The notes beneath the pieces are model-generated. The model searched no databases, had not been told where the DNA came from, and saw nothing but the letters and a program-made list of their open reading frames with translations. Shown here piece by piece: positions 17,860 through 24,206 of a stretch of 64,000 nucleotides of DNA; the first letter of the stretch is position 1, and every line of letters begins with the position of its first letter. The stretch comes from Streptomyces sp. NBC_00443 (GTDB taxonomy: Bacteria; Actinomycetota; Actinomycetes; Streptomycetales; Streptomycetaceae): NCBI RefSeq assembly GCF_036014175.1, contig NZ_CP107917.1, positions 1,736,001 to 1,800,000 on the forward strand, given 5' to 3'. A program made the position numbers and the translations under genes.

Positions 17860-18984
17860 ATGGAACGTCGCAAAGCGCTCGGACTGATCGCCGCCACCGG
17901 CGCCGCCACCGCCGCCTCCTTCACGGCTGTGCCCTCCTTCGCGGAGACCGGCCGCGGCGCGGGCGCCACGGGACAGGGCAGGGCCACGGCCAAGGGCGGC
18001 TACACCTTCGCGCTGGACAAGAACGTCAAGCGGACCTCGGTGCGGTTCAAGAACCGCTACGGCATCAAGGTCGCCGCGGACCTCTACGTGCCGAAGAACG
18101 CCAGGGGCAAGCTGCCCGCCCTTACGGTCAGCGGCCCGTTCGGCGCGGTCAAGGAACAGTCCTCGGGGCTCTACGCCAACGAGTTCGCCCGCCGCGGCTA
18201 TGTGGCCCTCGCCTTCGACCCCTCCTTCACCGGGGAGAGCGGCGGCACGGTGCGCGACGTGGCCTCGCCCGACGTCTACACCGAGGACTTCAGCGCCGCC
18301 GTCGACTTCCTCGGTCTGCAGAAGATCGTCGACCGCGAGCGGATCGGCGTGCAGGGCATCTGCGGCCTGAGCGGTATGGCGCTCACCGCGGCGGCTGCGG
18401 ACAGCCGTATCAAGGCGGTCGCCACGTCCGTGATGTACGACATGTCGCGCAGCATGTCCCGCGGCCACCAGGACTACTACACGCGTGAGCAGCGCCAGAA
18501 GATCGTGGACCACCTCAGTCGGCAGCGCTGGAACGACGCCGAGAACGGCACCTACGCGCGTGGGTCCCACGAGATCCCCTTCGACAAGAACGGGAACCCC
18601 GCCCCCTCGAACCGCGTCCTGCCCAAGACCCTCCCGGCGGACGCCGACCCGATCACGAAGATCTTCTTCGACTACTACCGCACCGAGCGCGGCTACCACC
18701 CGCGCTCGATCAACTCCACCACCGCGTGGACCGCGACCACGCCGATGTCGTTCTTCGCCTTCCAGCAGATGACGAACATCGACATGCTGGCGCCCCGCAA
18801 GGCCCTCCTGGTGGCCGGTGCCGAAGCGCATTCCCTCTACTACTCCAAGGACGTCCAGGCGATGGCCCCCGACACCGTCGACCTCGTGATCGTCCCGGGC
18901 GCGGACCATGTCGACCTGTACGACCGCAAGGACCTCATCCCCTTCGACAGGCTCGACGAGTTCTTCACCAAGAACCTCGCCTGA
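17860..18984 (+). CDS. Tat-exported alpha/beta hydrolase (dienelactone-hydrolase-like)
   Basis: A 374-residue hydrolase. The N-terminus MERRKALGLIAATGAATAASF is a twin-arginine-type leader with cleavage near SFAE. The catalytic fold is seen in ADLYVPKNARGKLPALTVSGPFG, the RRGYVALAFDPSFTGESGG strand, the elbow GVQGICGLSGMAL and a late VPGADHVDLYD containing Asp/His. The elbow has a cysteine in the G-x-C position, as in dienelactone hydrolase relatives, rather than a plain G-x-S-x-G. The substrate is unknown. It carries the same promoter element as the MFS exporter, so it is probably a member of the XRE/MmyB regulon. Confidence 0.83.
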   Translation: MERRKALGLIAATGAATAASFTAVPSFAETGRGAGATGQGRATAKGGYTFALDKNVKRTSVRFKNRYGIKVAADLYVPKNARGKLPALTVSGPFGAVKEQSSGLYANEFARRGYVALAFDPSFTGESGGTVRDVASPDVYTEDFSAAVDFLGLQKIVDRERIGVQGICGLSGMALTAAAADSRIKAVATSVMYDMSRSMSRGHQDYYTREQRQKIVDHLSRQRWNDAENGTYARGSHEIPFDKNGNPAPSNRVLPKTLPADADPITKIFFDYYRTERGYHPRSINSTTAWTATTPMSFFAFQQMTNIDMLAPRKALLVAGAEAHSLYYSKDVQAMAPDTVDLVIVPGADHVDLYDRKDLIPFDRLDEFFTKNLA

Positions 18985-19076
18985 CCGGAAGTGCCCCTGA
19001 CAGGCCGGTACCGCCACCGGCCTGTCGGGGAGCCCGCACGGCGGAAACGGGGCTCGTGCTCATCGCGACGACGCCA

Positions 19077-19290
19077 CCACACATACGGCAGCGCCACCTC
19101 GACTGCGGGGTACTCCATGAAGTACTGGGCCAGGGCCGCCGCGACCGACGGAGGCATGTCGACGACGCGGGTTTTGCCCACCTTGGGGAGAGTGAAGTAC
19201 AGACGCCCGTTGAGGAGTTGTACCTGCCGACGGATGCGCATGACCCCGCGGGCGAAGTCGACGTCCTCCTGTGACAGCCTTCGACGGCTC
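19077..19290 (-). pseudogene. Remnant of a tyrosine site-specific integrase
   Basis: On the minus strand a fragment reads LSQEDVDFARGVMRIRRQVQ, then LLNGRLYFTLPKVGKTRVVDMPPSVAAAL, then PAVEVALPYV. This matches the middle of Streptomyces phage-type integrases, between the arm-binding region and the catalytic Arg-His-Tyr part. No start codon, N-terminus or catalytic C-terminus exists on either side, and the frame degenerates after VALPYV. It marks the scar of a lost integrative element. Identification rests on remembered family sequences and needs a search. Confidence 0.6.
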
Positions 19291-19310
19291 CTGTCACGCC
19301 GAGGAACGCG

Positions 19311-19610
19311 GGGGGCCCGCTACCTCCACTCGGGCGCCTGGACCTCGCCGAGAGAGCCCTCACCGCCGCCCTCGGACAGGACCTCCTCGCCTCCGGCCAG
19401 TCCTTCCGGCGCCGCGGCGCCGTCCTGACCGACCTCGCCTCCATCGGCGCAATGCGCCACGACCCCGCCCAGATCCTCACCTACGGTCGCGAGGCACTGC
19501 ACCTCGCCCGGGAAACCTCCCCTGGCTATGGCGGCCGTAGACTCCAGAGGTTGCAGAGCGACCTCGGCCCCTTCACGCCCGCCCTGGGACGCGTCATCCG
19601 CCCGCGGTGT
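19311..19610 (+). pseudogene. Remnant of a TPR-containing XRE regulator (C-terminal part)
   Basis: The frame reads LGRLDLAERALTAALGQD, then GQSFRRRGAVLTDLASIGA, then RHDPAQILTYGREALHLA, then GYGGRRLQRLQSDLGPF. This is the C-terminal TPR region of a common class of Streptomyces HTH/TPR regulators. The N-terminal HTH and most TPR repeats are missing, and the fragment abuts the integrase remnant head to head, consistent with a deletion or excision event. It runs into the 3' end of the HTH_26 gene on the other strand. Confidence 0.6.
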
Positions 19611-19815
19611 CCTCGGCCTCCCAGCGCAGCAGGTCGCCCGGCTGGCACTTGAGCACCTCGCAGAGCGCGGCGAGTGTCGCGAAGCGCACCGCCTTGGCGC
19701 GGCCGTTCTTGAGTACCGCCAGGTTGGCCGGAGTGATCCCTACGCGGTCCGCGAGCTCGCCCACGGACATCTTCCGCCTGGCCAGCATCACGTCGATGTC
19801 GACGGCGATCGGCAT
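19594..19815 (-). CDS. Small HTH_26 (YozG-type) Cro/C1 regulator
   Basis: A 73-residue DNA-binding protein with almost nothing besides the helix-turn-helix: MPIAVDIDVMLARRKMSVGE, LADRVGITPANLAVLKNGRA, then LAALCEVLKCQPGDLLRWE. The CQPGDLL end is diagnostic of the YozG/HTH_26 group. Its ATG shares one base with the TGA of the upstream DUF2975 gene, so the pair is translationally coupled. The palindromes at 20319-20356 upstream of the pair are likely autoregulatory operators. Confidence 0.9.
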   Translation of the reverse strand: MPIAVDIDVMLARRKMSVGELADRVGITPANLAVLKNGRAKAVRFATLAALCEVLKCQPGDLLRWEAEDTAGG

Positions 19816-20306
19816 CAGATCACCTCGTCCAACTCGGCCTGCATTTGCGCCGCTTCGCCATCGCGCGCGACAGCCTGGGCGAGCAGCATCCGCAGCACGA
19901 GCACGATGAGCGCGACCCCCAGGATGGCCACGCCGACCCCGCCCATGATGACGGTGACGCCCGGGTCCTCCCGCTGGCCCGGCGCGTTGACGGCTGTGAC
20001 CGCGAACCACACGAGGGCAGCCGCCACGATCGCGCCGATCACGCCGTCCACGTACCGGAAGGCGGCGTGGGAGAAGACGGTTCCGCGTCGCACCATCGTC
20101 ACCAGCCGCCATACGCAGACCAGGGCGACCTGGACCGACACCATGCCCAGGATCGTGATCACGCGCAGCGGGGTCAGTGGGAGCGACCCGTCCTCCGGAT
20201 CGCTCCCACTGACCAGCGTCCACACCATCAATGCCTGTACGAACACGGTGCCGGCGAGCACCACCACGAGCACGGCGCGCAGCGCACCCACGGTCAGCTT
20301 TCCCAT
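19815..20306 (-). CDS. DUF2975 membrane protein
   Basis: A 163-residue membrane protein with four hydrophobic segments (near residues 8-30, 48-70, 88-108 and 120-142) and the RRGTVFSHAAFRYVDGV loop characteristic of DUF2975. Its C-terminal tail (MQAELDEVI) is acidic and cytosolic. DUF2975 proteins are nearly always encoded with a YozG-type HTH protein, as here with a one-base overlap, suggesting a membrane sensor that controls the small regulator. Mechanism is unproven. Confidence 0.85.
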   Translation of the reverse strand: MGKLTVGALRAVLVVVLAGTVFVQALMVWTLVSGSDPEDGSLPLTPLRVITILGMVSVQVALVCVWRLVTMVRRGTVFSHAAFRYVDGVIGAIVAAALVWFAVTAVNAPGQREDPGVTVIMGGVGVAILGVALIVLVLRMLLAQAVARDGEAAQMQAELDEVI

Positions 20307-20318
20307 GAACCCGTCCCT

Positions 20319-20356
20319 CCATCGATTCGCGATGGGAATCTATCGAAATTCGATAG
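20319..20356. promoter_or_regulatory. Paired palindromes upstream of the DUF2975-HTH_26 operon
   Basis: CCATCG-ATTCG-CGATGG (20319-20335) and CTATCGAA-A-TTCGATAG (20340-20356) are two adjacent perfect inverted repeats sharing an ATCG core, 13 and 34 bp upstream of the DUF2975 ATG. The position overlaps the promoter and leader, as expected for autorepression by the HTH_26 protein. An AT-rich palindrome in this GC-rich context stands out. Confidence 0.7.
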
Positions 20357-20397
20357 GCGAAGCAAGGGCTGGGGCGGAGGTGGGCGGCGGGTTGCCC

Positions 20398-21012
20398 GGG
20401 GCGAACGTACGCATCTCGCAGGCGTACCCGGACCCTTCGGGGTAGGCGCCGATCGCGCCGACCATTGCGTCCGGGATCAGGGAGAGATCGGGTTCCAGGG
20501 CAAGTACCTCCTCGGCCGTCGCCAACCGGACCACCGCTCAGCCGGGACCGTTGTCGACCCACTGGTGGGCCACGACCCGGTCACGCGCGATGCCGAACGC
20601 GGCCACGATCCGGTTCACGAAGTCGTCGTCGAGCGCGCCGTCACGCACCCGGGGCGGGGCGGCAAAGGACAGAGTGTCTTCGCCGCGGCGCACGGTGACC
20701 ATGCCCGCGGCGCACTCCTGCACGACACGGTCGGCGTGCCGCGGCCTACCGCCGCCGTCCAGCCAGGCGCGCGCGGAGCCGAGGGTGGGGTGCCCGGCGA
20801 ACGGCAGCTCGCCGCCCGGGGTGAAGATCCGCAGCCGGTAGTCCGCCTCCTGGGATGTCGGTGGCAGTACGAACGTGGTCTCGGACAGATTGGTCCAACG
20901 GGCCAGCCGCTGCATCTCGTCGTCGCGCAGGTCCGTCCCGTCCAGAACGACTGCGACCGGGTTTGCCGGAGTAAGGGCTCGTGGAGAACACGTCGACCTG
21001 GACGAACGAGCG
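20398..21012 (-). pseudogene. PhzF-family epimerase/isomerase, broken
   Basis: The reading frame begins QVDVFSTSPYSG, then a one-base insertion in an AAA run (20962-20964) shifts it before NPVAVVLDGTDL. It continues through LARWTNLSETTFVLPP, RIFTPGGELPFAGHPTLGSA and HQWVDNGPG to a TGA at 20538-20540, where the family has Trp. After the stop, VRLATAEEVLALEPDLSLIP continues in frame, then the homology ends at MRTFAPG. At least three lesions (frameshift, nonsense, C-terminal loss) and no proper start make this a pseudogene. PhzF relatives isomerise small metabolites. Confidence 0.82.
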
Positions 21013-21216
21013 TGTGCGCGGTCATCGAGTACCTCTCGGAGCGGCTGCAGCGGATTCCGTACGTCCCACCCGTCGGCGGAAGCAGACCCAATCCCAGCGG
21101 GCACTCGCAGGGCCAGGACAGGGCCAGTCATGACCGAGTGGACTGATCGAACCGCGGGGAGTGTCCCTCAGGGCCTGTCCGGCGGGTCTTGCCGGACAGG
21201 CCCTGGTCCGCAGGGC

Positions 21217-21765
21217 TCAGCGCTTGAGCGTGAAGGTGAAGTCGCCGGAGAGCTTGCCGCTCAGCCGGACTGCCGAAACGATCTTCCCCTCCGCGATCAG
21301 TCTCTCGACCTCGGCCCGTGAAAGACCGCAGCCTTCAGCGATCAGTCGCACCGGCCGGACGGGGATGCGCGCCGCGAAGCGGACCGACACGTCGATCACC
21401 TCACGGTCCAGGTGATCCGATCCGCCGGTGTCGAGGCGCCAGGCGTTGTCCCAGTCGAGGGCGATGCGATTACGGCGCTGCACGACCGGGTCCTGCAGCA
21501 ACTCGGCCGCCAGGCCGGGGTCGTTGTCATGCAGCCGGTCCAGCAGCTCAGGTCGTACGGAGCGCACGTGCATCCGCTCCAGGACCGTGAGTTTCGCGGT
21601 CTCCCCGCAAACGGTGCAGAGCACGAGGAGCCAGACGTCGAGGAGCTTGTGGTGTGCGTTGACGCGAAACTTGCCGTTCGCCCGGAAGCGCTCGGACGCG
21701 CACGTGTGGCAACGGCGGAGAACGAGCGGCAGGCAGGTGGGCATGACCACCCAGCTATTGAGCAC
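21217..21765 (-). CDS. DUF1062 family protein
   Basis: A 182-residue cytoplasmic protein. The N-terminal half has a zinc-binding look, with CHTCASERFRANGKFRVNAH and, further on, LCTVCGETAKLTVLERMHVR. The region RLHDNDPGLAAELLQDPVVQRRNR and the end LIAEGKIVSAVRLSGKLSGDF are characteristic of DUF1062. GTG 21765 is the start (MLNSWVVMPTCLP). The family has no established biochemical role; the two CxxC pairs suggest zinc or nucleic-acid binding. It lies downstream of the phzF remnant on the same strand but is preserved intact. Confidence 0.85.
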   Translation of the reverse strand: MLNSWVVMPTCLPLVLRRCHTCASERFRANGKFRVNAHHKLLDVWLLVLCTVCGETAKLTVLERMHVRSVRPELLDRLHDNDPGLAAELLQDPVVQRRNRIALDWDNAWRLDTGGSDHLDREVIDVSVRFAARIPVRPVRLIAEGCGLSRAEVERLIAEGKIVSAVRLSGKLSGDFTFTLKR

Positions 21766-22082
21766 AGAAGTACACCGGTTTCAGTGAGAAGTCCGCAGCA
21801 AAAAGGAGCACGGCGCATATGCGCGACGTGCGACAAATCAGCTCTCGGGAGGTCTCACACGGTGTACAACGGCACGTCCTTGCCTGGGCGACATCGATTC
21901 GGCAGCACGGTATTGGCGCACGACAGCCCCGCGCCACTGGTTTTCGAGCGCCTCAACAGCGGGCCCCACACGCACGCGGTCACCGTCGCACTGATGATGA
22001 CGCTGCGTCACATTCGGCTGCTGTCACGTCTGAGCGCCTCTGCGCGGTCCTCACTGCGGAAGCGAGAGAAGGGATCGTGAGG
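21766..22082. other. Gap of about 317 bp without a recognisable gene
   Basis: Open frames here lack ribosome sites and family motifs. The only distinct structure is a perfect 12-bp palindrome, GCGCATATGCGC, at 21813-21824. The region must contain the promoters of the divergent DUF1062 and flavodoxin genes. Confidence 0.5.
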
Positions 22083-22553
22083 ATGAAGACCCTCATCGTG
22101 TGCGCGTCCGTGTCGCACGGGAATACGCGTCGTGTCGCCGACCGCATGGCCGAGGTACTCGGCGCGGAGGTCGTCGCGCCCGAGCAGGCCGACCTTGCGG
22201 AGCCGACCGGGGCCGACCTCGTGGGATTCGGCTCAGGCGTCTTCTACGGCAGGCTCCACCCCCGGCTGACGGAGTTTGTCAAGGCACTCCCCGCAGGGCG
22301 GGGCCGGGCGTTCGTGTTCGCCACCAGCGGGCTCCCCGAGATTCCACCGGCGCCCTTCACCCGCCCCCTCGTCCAGCTCCTCAAGGGCAAGGGCTACGAG
22401 GTGGACGGGAGCTTCTCGTGCCGGGCTTTCGACACCTGGACGCCGTTCAAGCTCGTCGGGGGCATCAACAAGCAGCGGCCCAACGCCGGGGACCTGGCCG
22501 CCGCGCGGGCGTTCGCCGAGAGGTTGCGGGACGGGCGAGGGGTGGTGTCCTGA
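22083..22553 (+). CDS. Flavodoxin-domain protein
   Basis: A 156-residue FMN-binding-type protein. The N-terminal phosphate loop is VCASVSHGNTRRVADRMAE, with the segments DLVGFGSGVFYGRLHPRL and FVFATSGLPEIPPAPFTRPL as in small flavodoxin/menaquinone-dependent-oxidase-like proteins. ATG 22083 is chosen; a GTG two codons upstream is possible. It precedes the triplet-repeat secreted protein by 213 bp, and no functional link is evident. A redox role is inferred from the fold only. Confidence 0.85.
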   Translation: MKTLIVCASVSHGNTRRVADRMAEVLGAEVVAPEQADLAEPTGADLVGFGSGVFYGRLHPRLTEFVKALPAGRGRAFVFATSGLPEIPPAPFTRPLVQLLKGKGYEVDGSFSCRAFDTWTPFKLVGGINKQRPNAGDLAAARAFAERLRDGRGVVS

Positions 22554-22649
22554 CACCGGGTCGCGGTCGCTGCCCCTTCGCTGGGCAGGGCCCCGCTGAG
22601 CCTCGCCGGACTCCGGGCCAACTGGCCCCCGGGTGCTACACCATCCGGT

Positions 22650-22702
22650 GGCTTATGACCGTCACGGCGTTATTCATATCACCGTATTTCCTATTCATTC
22701 CA
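22650..22702. promoter_or_regulatory. AT-rich probable promoter of the triplet-repeat protein gene
   Basis: GTTATTCATATCACCGTATT and flanks form a conspicuous AT-rich patch 65-115 bp before the ATG at 22767, in otherwise very GC-rich sequence. The ribosome site is GGAGAGTGGAAG. The exact promoter boxes cannot be fixed by eye. Confidence 0.35.
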
Positions 22703-22766
22703 CTGTCCGGCTCTTGGTGCTGACCAACCGTCACGAGGCCCTGAACCAAGTCGAGGAGAGTGGAAG

Positions 22767-24107
22767 ATGACGACATCGCCGAAATGGCGATCTGTTCTGG
22801 CGCCCGCCGCCATGGCTGCCGCGCTTGCCGCAGCCGCACTGGCGAGCACGGGCACCGCCCACGCCCAGGACGACACCACCCCGCACCCGCCGTACCCCGC
22901 CAAGCCGGCTCACCCGGCACACGGCGCCAAGCCGGCGTATCCGGTGCACCCGGAGAAGCCCGCCTATCCGGTGCACCCGGTCAAGCCCGAGTACCCGGTC
23001 CACCCGGTCAAGCCCGAGTACCCGGTCAAGCCGGTGAAGCCGGAGTACCCGGCCAAGCCCGTCCACCCGGTCAAGCCCGAGTACCCGGTCAAGCCGGTGA
23101 AGCCTGAATATCCGGCCAAGCCCGTCCACCCGGTCAAACCGGAATACCCCGCGAAGCCCGTGTACCCGGCGAAGCCGGTCAAGCCCGACTACCCGGTGAA
23201 GCCCGCCTACCCGGTGAAGCCGGTCAAGCCGGAATACCCGGTGCACCCCGTCAAGCCGGCTTACCCGGACAAGCCGGTGAAGCCCGACTACCCGGCCAAG
23301 CCCGCGTACCCCGCCAAGCCCGTAAAGCCGGAATACCCCGCCAAGCCCGCCTACCCGGCCAAGCCGGAGTACCCGGCGAAGCCGGTCAAGCCCGACTACC
23401 CCAGCAAGCCTGCGTACCCCGCAAAACCGGTCAAGCCCGACTACCCGGCCAAGCCCGCGTACCCCGCAAAACCGGTCAAGCCCGACTACCCCGCCAAGCC
23501 CGTAAAGCCGGAATACCCCGCCAAGCCCGCCTACCCGGCCAAGCCGGAGTACCCGGCGAAGCCGGTCAAGCCCGACTACCCGGCCAAGCCCGCGTACCCC
23601 GCAAAACCTGTGAAGCCGGAGTACCCGGCCAAGCCCGCCTACCCCGCCAAGCCGGTCAAGCCCGACTACCCCGCCAAGCCTGCCTACCCGGCCAAGCCCG
23701 CTCACCCCGTCAAGCCGGTCAAACCCGACTACCCGGTGAAGCCTGCCTACCCGGCCAAGCCGGTGAAGCCCGCCCACCCCGTCAAGCCTGCTTACCCCGT
23801 AAAGCCCGCTCACCCGGTGAAGCCGGTCAAGCCGGACTACCCCAGCAAGCCCGCTCACCCGGTGAAGCCCGTCAAGCCCGACTACCCGAGCAAGCCCGCT
23901 CACCCGGTGAAGCCCGTCAAGCCCGACTACCCGAGCAAGCCCGCTCACCCGGTGAAGCCCGTCAAGCCCGACTACCCCAAGCACCCCGACAAGCCCGTCA
24001 AGCCCGACTACCCCAAGCACCCCGACAAGCCCGTCAAGCCGGACCACTCCAAGCACCCCGACAAGCCCAAGCACTCCGGCCACGAGAAGGAGCAGCACGG
24101 GTGGTGA
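22767..24107 (+). CDS. Secreted Pro/Lys/Tyr triplet-repeat protein
   Basis: A 446-residue exported protein with a Sec-type signal peptide (MTTSPKWRSVLAPAAMAAAL, cleavage after AHA near residue 33). From about residue 42 to 425 almost every third residue is proline, in triplets X-(K/Y/H)-P with X mostly V, A, E, D or S (for example VKP-DYP-AKP-AYP), roughly 125 triplets in all. The tail is KHPDKPKHSGHEKEQHGW, with no LPxTG or membrane anchor, so it should be released or held by charge. Such a sequence should form a stiff polyproline-II rod, strongly basic and tyrosine-rich. The composition recalls mussel-foot and extensin-type repeats (AKPSYP-like), which cross-link through tyrosine and lysine. 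I know of no assigned function; a cell-surface or matrix polymer is inference. Confidence 0.85.
   Translation: MTTSPKWRSVLAPAAMAAALAAAALASTGTAHAQDDTTPHPPYPAKPAHPAHGAKPAYPVHPEKPAYPVHPVKPEYPVHPVKPEYPVKPVKPEYPAKPVHPVKPEYPVKPVKPEYPAKPVHPVKPEYPAKPVYPAKPVKPDYPVKPAYPVKPVKPEYPVHPVKPAYPDKPVKPDYPAKPAYPAKPVKPEYPAKPAYPAKPEYPAKPVKPDYPSKPAYPAKPVKPDYPAKPAYPAKPVKPDYPAKPVKPEYPAKPAYPAKPEYPAKPVKPDYPAKPAYPAKPVKPEYPAKPAYPAKPVKPDYPAKPAYPAKPAHPVKPVKPDYPVKPAYPAKPVKPAHPVKPAYPVKPAHPVKPVKPDYPSKPAHPVKPVKPDYPSKPAHPVKPVKPDYPSKPAHPVKPVKPDYPKHPDKPVKPDYPKHPDKPVKPDHSKHPDKPKHSGHEKEQHGW
23307..23581. repeat. 180-bp-offset perfect duplication inside the triplet-repeat gene
   Basis: About 94 bases (23307-23401) recur without a mismatch at 23487-23581, including identical synonymous codons. 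A recent 180-bp tandem duplication (60 residues, twenty triplets) explains this and shows the array changes length by recombination. Confidence 0.8.
23847..23981. repeat. Three consecutive 45-bp repeats encoding a 15-residue unit
   Basis: Copies start at 23847, 23892 and 23937 and encode KPAHPVKPVKPDYPS repeatedly. The copies are nearly or fully identical at DNA level, another sign of recent slippage or unequal crossing-over in the array. Confidence 0.8.
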
Positions 24108-24162
24108 TGGCGGAGACGCGGAACTGATCCTGGTCCCCTAGGGGATTCGCACGTCGGTTGAA

Positions 24163-24192
24163 GTGCCGGGCCCGGGTAGTCGGGCCCGGCAC
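24163..24192. terminator. Bidirectional terminator between convergent genes
   Basis: A perfect 12-bp stem, GTGCCGGGCCCG against CGGGCCCGGCAC, with a six-base loop, lies between the 3' ends of the triplet-repeat gene and the SpoIIE phosphatase gene. Confidence 0.88.
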
Positions 24193-24206
24193 ACCGCTGT
24201 CGGCGG

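Noticed and set aside
22570..22588. CTGCCC / GGGCAG stem as a terminator of the flavodoxin gene
   Set aside because: Only six pairs, common by chance in this GC-rich DNA.
22731..24098. Long minus-strand reading frame over the whole triplet-repeat gene (about 455 codons)
   Set aside because: The strict 9-bp periodic DNA of the plus-strand gene keeps the reverse frame open. Its translation is a Gly/Leu/Arg-Val repeat with no independent start context or family pattern.
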